A stretch of DNA of 64,000 bases from Chryseobacterium glaciei (GCF_001648155.1 NZ_CP015199.1:4659001-4723000), one strand, 5' to 3'. Positions 8,373 to 17,354 are shown, counted from the stretch's first letter. Numbers and translations are program-made. Notes: generated from the letters alone by a model not told the origin.

Positions 8373-9275
8373 ATGAAAACTTTTAAAATTTATCAAATAG
8401 ACGCTTTCACAAAAGAGAAATTTAGTGGAAATCCCGCAGGAGTAGTTGTAAATGCCGATGGATTGAATGCTACTCAAATGCAGCAAATCGCAAAAGAACT
8501 AAACAATTCTGAAACGGCTTTCCTTTTTTCTCCGCACGACAATAATTCTGACGGTTCAATAAGATATTTTACTCCACAATCAGAAGTACCAATTTGCGGA
8601 CATGCTACCATTGCCGCAATGTACGCGAAAGCTATTGAAGATAATTTAGATTCTTGTATTTTAAGGTTTAAAACTCAGGTCGGAATTCTTCCTTTCGAAA
8701 TAATTAAGGAAAAAGAAGATTACCAAGTAATAATGACGCAGGGCAAATTTGAACTCAGCCCTACATTTGATCCTATTATAAATCAACAAATATTATCTGC
8801 ATTAGGACTTGATTATTCTGATACTGATAAAAGGTGCCCGATTCAAATTGCTTCTACGGGACACTCAAAAGTTATGATTGGTATAAAAAGTAGGGATCAA
8901 CTCAACAGCCTTACCCCCGATTATAATAGTTTGACTAATATAAGTAGACAGATCAACTGCAATGGATATTTTGTTTTTACATTTGATTCGGATGATCGTG
9001 ATATATTAACCTATGGAAGGATGTTTGCTCCGGCAATCGGAATAAATGAGGATCCCGTTACAGGTAACGCTAACGGACCGTTGGGTGGATATTTAATACA
9101 GAATCAAATTATTGATTTTAAAGGTAATCTATTCGAATTCAAAGGTAAACAAGGCGAAAAAATAGATAGACTTGGGGTAGTAAACGTAAGTGTTACCCTT
9201 GAAAATGGGCTCCCTTCAATAATTAAAATAAAGGGTAATGCTACAATCGTATTTAAAACCGAAATTGAAATCTGA
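8373..9275 (+). CDS. PhzF family phenazine biosynthesis-like isomerase
   Basis: 300 residues, full length for the family. PhzF-fold proteins are homologous to diaminopimelate epimerase; PhzF itself isomerises 2,3-dihydro-3-hydroxyanthranilate. Key positions are present: NNSETAF with the catalytic glutamate (Glu47), PICGHATIAA with the conserved Gly-His (76-77), and INEDPVTGNANGPLGGY with the conserved aspartate (about 227) in the second pseudo-symmetric half. No other phenazine genes are nearby, so this is one of the many stand-alone PhzF-like proteins whose substrate is unknown. Cytosolic, probably a homodimer. Single-gene unit. Confidence 0.9.
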   Translation: MKTFKIYQIDAFTKEKFSGNPAGVVVNADGLNATQMQQIAKELNNSETAFLFSPHDNNSDGSIRYFTPQSEVPICGHATIAAMYAKAIEDNLDSCILRFKTQVGILPFEIIKEKEDYQVIMTQGKFELSPTFDPIINQQILSALGLDYSDTDKRCPIQIASTGHSKVMIGIKSRDQLNSLTPDYNSLTNISRQINCNGYFVFTFDSDDRDILTYGRMFAPAIGINEDPVTGNANGPLGGYLIQNQIIDFKGNLFEFKGKQGEKIDRLGVVNVSVTLENGLPSIIKIKGNATIVFKTEIEI

Positions 9276-9342
9276 TGATTAATTGCCTAAAGGCAGACCT
9301 AATTTATAGGAAATGGATAGATAATTTCAATTCAATAATTAG

Positions 9343-9757
9343 TTATCGTCGAATAGGTTTATAAGAAAGTGCTTTTTCAACGATTTCTCCTGCTTCAAGA
9401 TCTTCGTATTCTACAGAAAAAAATAAAAATCATTGTAATATGTCATCATAAAAAAGGTGCCCATATCATCATTCGTTTTAAGTCAATAAGTTCATCATCT
9501 ACCTATATAGAATACATATACAGACCTGCTATCAACTGATCAGAAGTTAAAACTAAAATGGCTTGACTCCTATTCCCATATGAGATTAAAATCGATTGCT
9601 GACCTAGTTTTCAACTTTTCTCAAAAGAATACGCAATCTTTTTGTCAGTAGTTTGACGGTTATGAATTTTCGTAAAATATAAAACACAAGAAAAGTTAAA
9701 TTTTATATACACCCATTTACTTTCTAAATAATCAAATTGAATGGATAATCTTTTACA
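9343..9757 (-). pseudogene. Decayed gene of unknown function
   Basis: The minus strand reads as a protein with several lesions. Starting near 9757 it gives FDYLESKWVYIKFNF, then KIAYSFEKS followed by a TGA, then ILISYGNRSQAILVL, LIAGLYMYSI followed by a TAG, then VDDELIDLK, a frameshift, and finally VEYEDLEAGEIVEKALSY, ending at the TAA at 9343-9345. The amino-acid composition and the conserved-looking ending are what a real gene would leave; stops and frame changes make it non-functional. I do not recognise the family. It occupies most of the gap between phzF and the receiver gene. Confidence 0.45.
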
Positions 9758-9856
9758 CTATACCCCAATATAGGGATATTTATTTTACTGCTTCAATTAG
9801 TGTTTTAACATTTAATTTCTTGGGAGAAATTTTCTCTTGTTAACCTTTTCAATGAA

Positions 9857-10213
9857 CTAAGAATTTTTTTTAACCACCGTTATCATATGATCAATATCAA
9901 ATGGTTTTTCAATATAGTCATCAGCTTTACAGTCTTTCGCCTCTTTTGGTAAGTTATATGAAGTAGAAGTAAGCACAGCTGATAGATCTTCTGTTTCTGG
10001 TTCAGATTTTAATTTTTCAATTACCTCAGACCCCTTCTTATTTCCCTTGATATGATCATCTACAATAACTAAGTCAGGTTCAATCTCTTCAATATGTTCA
10101 ATAGGCTCTGTTGTTAATGACGAAGTAACATCAAAACCTTCTTCCTTCAATACCTGATCCATTATATCCAAGATATCTTCATTATCCTGAACAAGTACAA
10201 TCTTCTTCTTCAT
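9857..10213 (-). CDS. Single-domain response regulator receiver protein
   Basis: 118 residues from M-K-K-K-I-V-L-V; the upstream 16 residues of the frame are unlike the family. It has only a CheY-like receiver domain: beta-1 IVLVQDNED with acidic residues, phosphoacceptor Asp at position 52 or 53 in LVIVDDHIKG, the T/S switch in LTSTSY, and the conserved lysine in IEKPF near the C-terminus. There is no output domain, so it would act through protein contact, for example in a phosphorelay. No histidine kinase is adjacent. It is flanked by decayed genes on both sides. Confidence 0.85.
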   Translation of the reverse strand: MKKKIVLVQDNEDILDIMDQVLKEEGFDVTSSLTTEPIEHIEEIEPDLVIVDDHIKGNKKGSEVIEKLKSEPETEDLSAVLTSTSYNLPKEAKDCKADDYIEKPFDIDHMITVVKKNS

Positions 10214-10510
10214 AATCATTAATATTTTATGTAAATATATGAAAAAAGAAAGATCGAACATTCATTTAATCATGGGCTTGATCGATAAATAAATCTCTTA
10301 TAATATTAGCTTATTTATCTTGAGAGGAGTAGGAATTGGTGTGTCGGAGATTGGAATAAAACATTAATATGAGAAAAACCAACTGAACAAATATAAACAG
10401 AACATCATTCAATTGATACATCGGTTTCAAGCAAAGGAAATAATAAAGTTATAGCAGTCATATCCATTGAAACAATATAATTACCTTTTTTCAAATAACT
10501 AATTATTTTT

Positions 10511-10555
10511 CCTCCTTCCTTTTCTAAATAAAACTTCTTTTACATAAAAAGGAGG
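10511..10555. other. Stem-loop before the truncated HTH gene
   Basis: CCTCCTT (10511-10517) can pair with AAGGAGG (10549-10555) across a long AT loop. A similar CCTCC/GGAGG stem (35381-35425) precedes the intact relative at 35478, so it may be a conserved leader or an old terminator. The stem is short and the evidence modest. Confidence 0.3.
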
Positions 10556-10574
10556 GAGATTTTATTAATCTTAA

Positions 10575-10694
10575 ATGAAGCAAAATTTTAAAGAAGTCCA
10601 TATAGGGCAGTTGATAGAACAGCGTGTTAAAGAATGCGAAATTTCCATCCAAAGAATTACCAATTTTATAAAATGTTCGGATGAGGTTTATTAA
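10575..10694 (+). pseudogene. Truncated N-terminus of a 35478-type HTH protein
   Basis: 39 codons: M-K-Q-N-F-K-E-V-H-I-G-Q-L-I-E-Q-R-V-K-E, then EISIQRITNFIKCSDE before a TAA. This aligns without gaps to the start of the protein at 35478 (FK-x-x-x-IG-x-LI-x-Q-x-VKE, then I-x-x-x-RI-x-x-F-[IL]-K). After the stop no long continuation can be read, so only the N-terminal DNA-binding part survives. Confidence 0.5.
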
Positions 10695-10818
10695 ACCAAA
10701 TCTTAAATAAGAGTAAAGAATGTCTACAACAAGAGAATCCGTTCCAGATTATAAAAAATATATATTTATTGACCACATAGTAACAAAATGAAAACTTAAT
10801 ATATTCTCATCCAAAAGC

Positions 10819-11727
10819 TTATTCCTTAAGCCGTAAACTTATTGCTATTGACGCGTACAGTGATGATTCAATGGTATTGCCATGGCTTTTCATTACGCTA
10901 TAAGTGCTGTCGAGAAAATCATATTCCCTTAAAAACTGCATACCGACCTTTGCTTTAACCCAAACCATTCCTGATATTTTAGCCGCTGCAGTCAATCCTA
11001 CAGGAACATTGATGGTTCTGGTATATCGTGCACCGAAATCATTTTCTGTACCTATTTGATAAATTGCTGTTTCTAAATTGGCATCAATTCCATATTCCCA
11101 AGACTTGCTGGGCGTCATGACAAATTGAGCTTTTATGGGTAGCATCATATCAACTCGATAGCTAGATGATAAATAAGTGACTGCAAAAAGCGGGGTAAAT
11201 GTATTTTTCGTAAAATCCTTGCTGTAAGAGGCTCCATATCCCCATTGTAAACCTCCGTGATTACTCGATTTATGCATGGCAACCATAGCCAAAGCAGGAA
11301 AAAAATCACGGCTCCCAAAACTGCTTTTAAAATTAGAACGGATAATAAGCTGAGGAACAATCATTAAGTTCCAGCGATCGTTCAGCTTTTGCCTGATTAA
11401 TAAAGCATACTGGATATCATGAAGTTTCTCAGGATAAACAATTCCTTTTTCAGTCGCCCCTTCATGGTTATAATTGAATGATTTATAGGCAAACATGTTA
11501 TTGAACTTTGTGTTTTTACCGAAATTGATCGTGGGCGTTATCAAGTTTAAATCTATTACATCAACACCCAAATGATCCCCCTTCTCAAGTTCAGATTTTG
11601 CTACACGCGAATAAGACGCAGAGAAAAATTCGGATTCCTGAGCATTACAATAAAGCGGAACTAAGATTGTCAAAAGCACTATTTTACTCCATTGCAATTT
11701 AGGAGTGTATCTTATTTTCTCATTCAT
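10819..11727 (-). CDS. Predicted outer-membrane beta-barrel protein (DUF6268-like)
   Basis: 302 residues. The N-terminus has an extended n-region followed by a hydrophobic stretch and cleavage near CNAQE, so export is likely. The mature protein consists of alternating amphipathic beta strands with aromatic ends, ends in IAISLRLKE, and has many Tyr/Phe-rich strands (ATEKGIVYPEKLHDIQYALLIRQKL, TRTINVPVGLTAAAKI), as in outer-membrane barrels. I recall a flavobacterial domain-of-unknown-function family (DUF6268) with this layout, but that assignment needs a profile search. It is divergent from a Crp/Fnr regulator at 11891, which may control it. Confidence 0.65.
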   Translation of the reverse strand: MNEKIRYTPKLQWSKIVLLTILVPLYCNAQESEFFSASYSRVAKSELEKGDHLGVDVIDLNLITPTINFGKNTKFNNMFAYKSFNYNHEGATEKGIVYPEKLHDIQYALLIRQKLNDRWNLMIVPQLIIRSNFKSSFGSRDFFPALAMVAMHKSSNHGGLQWGYGASYSKDFTKNTFTPLFAVTYLSSSYRVDMMLPIKAQFVMTPSKSWEYGIDANLETAIYQIGTENDFGARYTRTINVPVGLTAAAKISGMVWVKAKVGMQFLREYDFLDSTYSVMKSHGNTIESSLYASIAISLRLKE

Positions 11728-11890
11728 AGGTTTGACTATACTTAAATCGTTTATTTTACGTTATGAATTGCCTCTTTAATATATTTCTTATGGTTGAATT
11801 GGCAATAATAATCCAGCGCTGCAAATTTGATTAATTCAAACTTCTCCAGACGTTGATCAGAATCAATAATTAAATAAATAAACAACTACT

Positions 11891-12457
11891 ATGGAACTTT
11901 TTAATGTCCTTGAAGGCATTATCTCCTTGGATAAAACACACAGAGACGAAATTTCTGGACTTATTGAAATAAAAAACTATAAAAAAAATGAAAAATTTCT
12001 TCTGAAGGGACATCCCTGCAGTATGATCGGCTTTGTGATTAAAGGGAGCTTTAGGTACAACATGGATATTGACGATAATGACAGGACATTTGATTTTTCA
12101 GTAGAAAATGAATTCATATCTGATTATTATGGTATTTTGAAATCAAAACCTGCTTCTTTTGAAATTATTGCCAATCAATCTTCAAGTGTTATTTGCCTTC
12201 CTACAGATAAAATATTGAAATTGTTTGATCAGGATATGGTTTATCAGAAAATCGGGAGAACAATAGCTGAATCTGAATTCTGCAGGCATCACGAACGACT
12301 TATATCCCTCATGTATCATTCTCCTCAGAAACGCTACGAGGATCTCATGAATACAATGCCTGAGAGCGTTCTTACGCTACCGCAACATCTTTTAGCCAAC
12401 TATTTAGGTATTACGAAAGAAACATTAAGTCGCATCAGATCTAGAAAAGCAAAGTGA
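11891..12457 (+). CDS. Crp/Fnr family transcriptional regulator
   Basis: 188 residues. An N-terminal cyclic-nucleotide-binding beta-barrel fold (KNEKFLLKGHPCSMIGFVIKGSFR) is followed by the long dimer helix (GRTIAESEFCRHHERLISLM) and a C-terminal winged helix (LPQHLLANYLGITKETLSRIRSR). It lacks the conserved phosphate-binding residues of true cAMP receptors, as do most small Bacteroidota Crp-like proteins, so the effector is unknown. It faces away from the beta-barrel gene and converges on the redox cluster. Confidence 0.88.
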   Translation: MELFNVLEGIISLDKTHRDEISGLIEIKNYKKNEKFLLKGHPCSMIGFVIKGSFRYNMDIDDNDRTFDFSVENEFISDYYGILKSKPASFEIIANQSSSVICLPTDKILKLFDQDMVYQKIGRTIAESEFCRHHERLISLMYHSPQKRYEDLMNTMPESVLTLPQHLLANYLGITKETLSRIRSRKAK

Positions 12458-12526
12458 ACGACCATTACTTTAAGGTGATCTTAAAAAAGACTTTTTACGT
12501 ATAAAATATTTGATTTACTTCACTAA

Positions 12527-12560
12527 AAAAGCGGATGTACATTCCTGTACATTCGCTTTT
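12527..12560. terminator. Bidirectional terminator between crp-like gene and redox cluster
   Basis: AAAAGCGGATGTAC (12527-12540) pairs with GTACATTCGCTTTT (12547-12560), one G-T pair, with A and T runs outside. It separates two convergent genes. Confidence 0.85.
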
Positions 12561-12589
12561 TATACAATCTATATGAAATAGACTGAAAT

Positions 12590-13345
12590 TTAGTTTTGAC
12601 CTGCTAATAATCCACCGTCAACAGTCCAAGTTGCTCCAGTTACCCAGCTTGTTTGATCAGAAAGCAAAAAGTCGATCGTCTTTGCCACATCTTCTGGTTG
12701 ACCTACACCACCTAAAGGATGGTATACATCAAATGCAGAAAGGTTTTCAGCGATTTTATCTTCCGGCATAAATGTCTTGAAGATCGGAGTAACCACAAAT
12801 CCGGGGTTCACAGAATTAACTCTGATATTGAACTCAGCTAATTCAATGGCCAATTGTTTTGTAAGTGCAACCAGACCAGCTTTTCCTACCATATAAGAAG
12901 ATGCAGGTCCTGCTTTTATTGCATGATGCATCAATGCTGCCCCAATATTGACTACTGAACCGCCTTTGTTTTCTTTCATTATTTTAGCCGCAGCCTGTGT
13001 AATAAAAAAGAAAGCTTTTGTATACGTTTGGTAACTGTCGTAATCTTTCTCTGTATGATCTAAGAACGAAATTGGCGTATAATGCCCTGCACTATTAACC
13101 AAATATTTCAAATTTGGCAGTTCTTGTTTAAGGTTACTATTAAAAATAGCTACTGACTCCATATTGGATAAATCTACTGAGTAAATTTTCACTTTACCTC
13201 CTTTTGCTTCCAATTCTTCTTTAGCTTTATTTAAGCTATCAACACTTCTTCCTACTAGTGCTACTTCAACTCCTCTTCCAATTAATAATTCTGCTGTGGA
13301 TTTACCTATTCCGGTTGAACCACCTACGATTAATGCTTGTTCCAT
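12590..13345 (-). CDS. SDR family NAD(P)-dependent oxidoreductase
   Basis: 251 residues, classical short-chain dehydrogenase. The cofactor loop is GGSTGIGKS at residues 8-16, NSAG is in the middle, and the catalytic set contains S-Y-M-V-G-K (YxxxK). The substrate-region [10 protein letters not shown] and the terminal [10 protein letters not shown] are typical. Arg at the end of beta-2 (GRS) suggests NADP preference. It is the last gene of the minus-strand thiol/flavin cluster, 69 bases after the OsmC gene, and may be cotranscribed with it. Substrate unknown; a carbonyl reductase role in electrophile detoxification fits the company. Confidence 0.9.
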   Translation of the reverse strand: MEQALIVGGSTGIGKSTAELLIGRGVEVALVGRSVDSLNKAKEELEAKGGKVKIYSVDLSNMESVAIFNSNLKQELPNLKYLVNSAGHYTPISFLDHTEKDYDSYQTYTKAFFFITQAAAKIMKENKGGSVVNIGAALMHHAIKAGPASSYMVGKAGLVALTKQLAIELAEFNIRVNSVNPGFVVTPIFKTFMPEDKIAENLSAFDVYHPLGGVGQPEDVAKTIDFLLSDQTSWVTGATWTVDGGLLAGQN

Positions 13346-13414
13346 TTTTATATTTTTTATTTTATTTCCGCCTTGAAATAGTTTAAATTAATTTATTGAG
13401 ATCTTACCTTCGGA

Positions 13415-13801
13415 TTAAACTCCGTAAGTAAATTCATAGTTTTTTACAATTACAGGATTAAGGCTGTTTCCAACGTGACATAAATCTTTTGCTGAAGTTT
13501 CCATCCATTCCTTTTGTTCGTCAGTATATTCTTTATCAAAGAACAATTTGATATTGATTGTTCCTACTTGCCCACCTTCTGCAGACATTTCATACGATAA
13601 CTCGCTTCTTGATCCGTTTACTTCGAAATCTTTTTTTCTGGCATAAAAATCAACTGTAGCCAACATACAGCTTGCATATGAACCCATAAGAAGGTCTATA
13701 GGACCAAATGTCAAATCCACTTTAATAGGATCTGTGTTTGATGTTGATTTTGTACTTGAATTATATTTACCTTCATAGGTAGTTTCTATTAATTTTGACA
13801 T
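13415..13801 (-). CDS. OsmC family peroxiredoxin-like protein (copy A)
   Basis: 128 residues. OsmC/Ohr proteins reduce organic hydroperoxides with two cysteines. The first is in GSYASCMLATVDFY (Cys45) and the second in LCHVGNSLNP near residue 107, so both catalytic thiols are present. It is highly similar along its whole length to the gene just upstream at 13944, a recent tandem duplication. It sits in a cluster with thioredoxins and a DsbA-like protein that could supply electrons. Cytosolic, probably an intertwined dimer. Confidence 0.88.
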   Translation of the reverse strand: MSKLIETTYEGKYNSSTKSTSNTDPIKVDLTFGPIDLLMGSYASCMLATVDFYARKKDFEVNGSRSELSYEMSAEGGQVGTINIKLFFDKEYTDEQKEWMETSAKDLCHVGNSLNPVIVKNYEFTYGV

Positions 13802-13943
13802 TTTTTTAATTTTTTATTTTAATACTTTTTTTATTTCGAATGTTGATGCGGACACCATCTATGCATCTGTTATCTTCTCACTTAGCGACCGCATAACATT
13901 CATTTTCAAATAAATCTTTGCAGTAGAAAAAGATTTACTTTTT

Positions 13944-14333
13944 TTATTTTGCCCCGTAAAAGAATTCGTAGTTTTTTACAATTGCAGGATTAAGACTGTT
14001 TCCTACGTGACATAGCTCTTTTGCCGAATGCTCGATAGTTTGCTTTTGTTCTGCGGTATATTCTTTGTCAAAGAATAACTTAATATGAATTACTCCCACT
14101 TGTCCACCTTCTGAAGACATTTCATAAGAAAGTTCACTTTTTGACCCATTGACTTCAAAATCCTTTTTCCTTGCATAAAAATCAACTGTTCCAAGCATAC
14201 AGCTTGCATATGAACCCATAAGAAGATCAATCGGACCAAATTTCAAATCTACTTTGATTGGATCAGCGCTTAATGGTGATTTTGTGCTTGAATTATATTT
14301 ACCTTCGTAGGTAGTTGCTATTAATTGTGACAT
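13944..14333 (-). CDS. OsmC family peroxiredoxin-like protein (copy B)
   Basis: 129 residues, nearly the same as the downstream copy: identical GPIDLLMGSYASCML core and LCHVGNSLNP second cysteine, with differences mainly at the N-terminal linker and in the C-terminal half (EGGQVGVIHIKLFF versus EGGQVGTINIKLFF). Both copies keep the catalytic cysteines, so both should be active. A 142-base spacer with its own AT-rich leader separates them. A third, broken copy of the same gene may lie at 16315-16405. Confidence 0.88.
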   Translation of the reverse strand: MSQLIATTYEGKYNSSTKSPLSADPIKVDLKFGPIDLLMGSYASCMLGTVDFYARKKDFEVNGSKSELSYEMSSEGGQVGVIHIKLFFDKEYTAEQKQTIEHSAKELCHVGNSLNPAIVKNYEFFYGAK

Positions 14334-14381
14334 TTTATTTAAATTTTTTATTGTTAATACGAAATGACTGCAATATTGAGA

Positions 14382-15080
14382 TTAGATGGTACATCCATCA
14401 ATTCCACACATATTATCTCCGGATTCTTTTGACAATTCGACAATGCTTTCCTGGTAGGTCTGAGCAAGGGCTTGTGCAAAAAGCTCAACAGGCTGCGCTC
14501 CTGAAACAGCATATTTACCATCAAGAAGGTAATATGGAACACCGGTTATTCCCAGATTCTGCGCTTCCATAATATCCTGTTTAACTTCATAATTGTAATC
14601 ATCTTCAGCTAATACTTTTCTTGCTTTTTCCTTATCTAAGCCCAATTGCTCTGCAAGGAAAACTAAGAAATCAATAGCTGCAATATTTTTTCCGTTCACA
14701 AAATGAGCTTCAAATAAAGCCTCCTCCATCGCATCGGCTTTACCATTTTCTTTTGCCAAGTGCAATAACTTATGAGCAGGAAAAGTATCAGCTGCAATTA
14801 CCTGATCGTAATTAAAAGTTACACCAGCATTTCTCCCCATATCCTTCAATTGATTCAAAAACTGATCAAGATGAGCTTTAGAAAAACCTTTACGGTTCAT
14901 CATATACTCGCTGATACTCAAAATTCCAGAGCTTTCTTTTAATGAAGGATCCAATTGGAAACTTTTCCACTCAACTTCTACTTCATCTTTGAATGAAGAA
15001 TCTGCTAACGCTTGCTCAAAATTTTTCTTAGCGATGTAGCAAAAAGGGCACATAATGTCCGACCATACCTGTATTTCCAT
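14382..15080 (-). CDS. DsbA family oxidoreductase (FrnE-like)
   Basis: 232 residues, cytosolic (no signal peptide). Thioredoxin fold with inserted helical domain. The active site is CPFC at residues 11-14 right after the first strand (VWSDIMCPFC), and the cis-proline loop is GITGVPYYLLDGKYAVSGAQ. The C-terminus has an additional cysteine pair in NMCGIDGC, seen in a subset of FrnE-like proteins. Such proteins catalyse dithiol/disulfide exchange under oxidative stress. Together with OsmC and thioredoxin neighbours this supports a thiol-repair role. The gene lies 23 bases from the thioredoxin gene, suggesting one transcript. Confidence 0.88.
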   Translation of the reverse strand: MEIQVWSDIMCPFCYIAKKNFEQALADSSFKDEVEVEWKSFQLDPSLKESSGILSISEYMMNRKGFSKAHLDQFLNQLKDMGRNAGVTFNYDQVIAADTFPAHKLLHLAKENGKADAMEEALFEAHFVNGKNIAAIDFLVFLAEQLGLDKEKARKVLAEDDYNYEVKQDIMEAQNLGITGVPYYLLDGKYAVSGAQPVELFAQALAQTYQESIVELSKESGDNMCGIDGCTI

Positions 15081-15103
15081 TGCTTTCTTATTTTTAAAGT
15101 TAA

Positions 15104-15397
15104 TTAGAGATTCTCATTGACGATTTCAGTAAGTTGCTGAGATGACAGTACACCTGAATGTCTCCATTTCAGCTGACCTTTTTTAAAAAGCATCGTGGTA
15201 GGTACTCCTCTAATTTCGAATATTTGTGCTAAACCCGGGTTTTGATCGATATCAACCCGTTCATAATGTATCGCCTCACCATAATTTGCAATGGTTTGAT
15301 CTAGATGCGGTTTCATGGCAATACATGGACCACACCAAGAGGCATGAAAATTGATCATTGTTATTTGATCAGATTCTATTTTGTTAGCTAAATTCAT
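15104..15397 (-). CDS. Thioredoxin, WCGPC active site
   Basis: 97 residues with the classical HASWCGPC active site (Cys22, Cys25) and the cis-proline in RGVPTTMLF near residue 71. It is small and soluble with no leader, so it acts in the cytosol as a disulfide reductase, likely for the neighbouring OsmC and DsbA-like proteins. A paralogue with WCPPC lies at 17061, and outside the active-site triplet the two share most of their sequence. Confidence 0.92.
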   Translation of the reverse strand: MNLANKIESDQITMINFHASWCGPCIAMKPHLDQTIANYGEAIHYERVDIDQNPGLAQIFEIRGVPTTMLFKKGQLKWRHSGVLSSQQLTEIVNENL

Positions 15398-15468
15398 TTT
15401 TTGGTATTTTTAAATGGAGAATAACAGCAATACATCTTTGAAAAGCATCACTGTTATTCTGAGATTAA

Positions 15469-16017
15469 TTAGACAACAGCGTTTAAGCTCTTGTTGATAC
15501 TAATCTTAACTGGTTCTGCGATTGTTCTGTATCCTGGAGATATTTTACGTACGTGTTCTGCAATAGCAGCATACTCTTCCTCGGTTCCACTACCGGTAAC
15601 CTCAAAATTGAATTGAAGTTCTTCAAAACCAACCGAAACACTCAGATCAACTTCCAAAAATCCACGTAGATCAAGATTCCCTACAATGGTAAGATTAACG
15701 CTGTCAAGTCTTATTCCTCTACTGGTTGCTCCTACCACAAAACCGACCATCATACATCCTGCTAAACCGCCAAGAATATAATCCTGAGGATTTGGATTAA
15801 GATTGTCTCCTAAAAGTTCCGCAGGCTCTCCGATCTGATATTTGAATTGTTTTTCAACGAAAGCGCTTCCTATCTTTTTACTATGCGTGGTAATTTCAGT
15901 ATTCACACCACCTTTCCATGTTGCTGTAACACCTAATGCTGCAATTGCTTCAGCAGGTTTGTTAGTAATTACGTCTACATAATTCCCTAATGCTTCTAAA
16001 TTTACATTGTTTAACAT
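15469..16017 (-). CDS. OsmC family protein with only one catalytic cysteine
   Basis: 182 residues from M-L-N-N-V at 16017; the two residues upstream come from a TTG that is less likely. The OsmC fold is evident, with the first cysteine in LGGLAGCMMVGFV (Cys88). Where the second catalytic cysteine is expected near the C-terminus, the sequence reads KISPGYRTIAEPV, so serine replaces cysteine. That substitution argues against normal hydroperoxide reduction, and a different thiol role is possible. Immediately upstream is one copy of the 84-bp promoter-bearing repeat, so this is probably the first gene of a transcript running toward 12590. Confidence 0.8.
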   Translation of the reverse strand: MLNNVNLEALGNYVDVITNKPAEAIAALGVTATWKGGVNTEITTHSKKIGSAFVEKQFKYQIGEPAELLGDNLNPNPQDYILGGLAGCMMVGFVVGATSRGIRLDSVNLTIVGNLDLRGFLEVDLSVSVGFEELQFNFEVTGSGTEEEYAAIAEHVRKISPGYRTIAEPVKISINKSLNAVV

Positions 16018-16025
16018 AACCAATT

Positions 16026-16109
16026 GTTTTAAATTTTATACTACAAAGGTACTGGCTGGAAAGCTTCAAGAAAATGGACAAAACTGAAAACAAATAGCAC
16101 TTATTGATA
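16026..16109 (-). promoter_or_regulatory. Promoter-bearing repeat, copy 1
   Basis: About 84 bases that recur with few changes at 18646-18730. The core AAGCTTCAAGAAAATGGACA is identical in both. On the minus strand each has the -7 element TACCTTTG (here 16044-16051), followed by a short leader to a minus-strand gene. The conservation extends far upstream of the -7 element and covers the place where an activator would bind, so this looks like a shared operator plus promoter. The nearby AraC regulator (19635) is the best candidate. Confidence 0.65.
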
Positions 16110-16230
16110 GGGATATTACCAATTAAGATGGTCAAATTTCCTTTTTAAAATTTACTAATGAAAGGACAGATCGTATGATAGAAATCTATTTTAATAAAAT
16201 CACAAACTACTATCTACCTTACCATTATAA

Positions 16231-16266
16231 AAAAGGAAGTCTCCCAAATCGTGGGAAACTTCCTTT
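16231..16266 (-). terminator. Terminator-like hairpin
   Basis: AAAAGGAAGT-C-TCCCA (16231-16246) pairs with TGGGA-A-ACTTCCTTTT around an AATCG loop. It would end transcription coming from the minus-strand gene at 16411-17043. Confidence 0.75.
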
Positions 16267-16314
16267 TCTATCATGATGTCTTTTGCAGTTTTTAAATTAC
16301 GTGATTGTGTTCCG

Positions 16315-16405
16315 GATGAGAACAGCATAAATAGCTCACTTGATCCGTTCACAGAATCTTTTATAATAGCTGAATTCCTCAAACTAGCATAAAAAATTAA
16401 CCTAC
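16315..16405 (-). pseudogene. Possible remnant of an OsmC gene
   Basis: On the minus strand the stretch reads FYAS...VNGSSEL...SSGTQ, matching the order FYAR...VNGSKSEL...SSEGGQ in the OsmC genes at 13415 and 13944. At the DNA level CTCACTTGATCCGTTCAC and GCATAAAAAATTAAC match the OsmC segments closely. No start, active site or full frame is left. Confidence 0.35.
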
Positions 16406-16410
16406 ATAAT

Positions 16411-17043
16411 CTACTCTGCAAAAAATTCTTCTGCAACATCAGCTGCCGACTTCAGTGCTTTTGAAAAATCTTTTTCAGCATCTGGATTCACTAGATTTCC
16501 TAAAAATTTAACCTCATGAATTTCAGTAATGCCAACAAGTCCAAGCCACCAGTTTAAATAAGTGGACTGGAAATCAAGGCCAAGTTCAATTGGTACACCG
16601 GCACCGTATACGCCTGAAGTATAAATAACACAAGCTTTCTTATCTTTCAATAATGGAAAGTATCCCTCCGATCCAAAGCCAAAGGTCAAGCCCGGCTGTG
16701 AAATGGTATCGATATAGTGTTTTAATACCCAGGGAATCCCGCCATTCCACATAGGAACCGTGATCAGGTATTCATCTGCTGAGGAAAAGCGCTCAGTGAC
16801 CTCAACTACTTTATCCCATGAAGTTTTTAATTCCTCATTTAAAGTACCATCACCGAAGAATGTCATTTTAGCCGCAGCTTTGTCTCCGTCAAAGGTTGGA
16901 ATGCTTAGATCCCATAGATTCAATTCATCAATGATTGCATCGGGATTCGATAGCTTGTAGCTTTCTAAAAATTCATGTGCTATGGCTCCTGATTTAGATT
17001 TCTCCTTTCTTGGGGAGCTGATAATGTGCAGTAGTTTCTTCAT
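16411..17043 (-). CDS. FMN-dependent NAD(P)H oxidoreductase, azoreductase type
   Basis: 210 residues, flavodoxin-like fold. FMN-binding landmarks are ISSPRKEKSKSGAIA near the N-terminus, PMWNGGIPWVLKHYID in the middle and SQPGLTFGFGSEGYFP plus YTSGVYG after it. It is a relative of the AzoR protein at 3090 but clearly diverged. It would reduce quinones, azo dyes or nitro compounds in the cytosol. It sits 17 bases upstream of its cluster end point with the WCPPC thioredoxin gene just before it, so the two are likely one transcript. Confidence 0.88.
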   Translation of the reverse strand: MKKLLHIISSPRKEKSKSGAIAHEFLESYKLSNPDAIIDELNLWDLSIPTFDGDKAAAKMTFFGDGTLNEELKTSWDKVVEVTERFSSADEYLITVPMWNGGIPWVLKHYIDTISQPGLTFGFGSEGYFPLLKDKKACVIYTSGVYGAGVPIELGLDFQSTYLNWWLGLVGITEIHEVKFLGNLVNPDAEKDFSKALKSAADVAEEFFAE

Positions 17044-17060
17044 TTTTTAATATTTTGAGA

Positions 17061-17354
17061 TTAAAGATTTTCCTGTACCAACTTACCAAGTTCATGAGAG
17101 GGTACGATACCTGAATGTCTCCATTTCATTTCTCCATTTTTGAAAAGCATGGTAGTGGGTACACTTCTGACTTTAAATAACGTTGCTAAATCTGGATATT
17201 TATCAATATCCACGCGTTCGTAATGAATGACATCCTCAAATTCCGCCACCACTTCGTCCAAATTTGGCTTCATGGCCACACAAGGAGGACACCAGGTCGC
17301 ATGAAAATTAACCATTGTCAATTGTTCCGATTCTATTTTATTTGCTAAATCCAT
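17061..17354 (-). CDS. Thioredoxin-like protein with WCPPC active site
   Basis: 97 residues, aligned end to end with the thioredoxin at 15104 but with HATWCPPC (Cys22, Cys25) in place of WCGPC. The cis-proline loop SVPTTMLF is kept. The dipeptide between the two cysteines sets redox potential in this family; CPPC is uncommon in housekeeping thioredoxins and suggests a changed potential or partner. It is likely cotranscribed with the azoreductase-type gene 17 bases downstream. Confidence 0.88.
   Translation of the reverse strand: MDLANKIESEQLTMVNFHATWCPPCVAMKPNLDEVVAEFEDVIHYERVDIDKYPDLATLFKVRSVPTTMLFKNGEMKWRHSGIVPSHELGKLVQENL

Noticed and set aside
16200..16439. 79-residue intact gene
   Set aside because: The frame crosses a terminator hairpin and the end of the azoreductase gene; only its middle resembles OsmC, so it is listed as a remnant.
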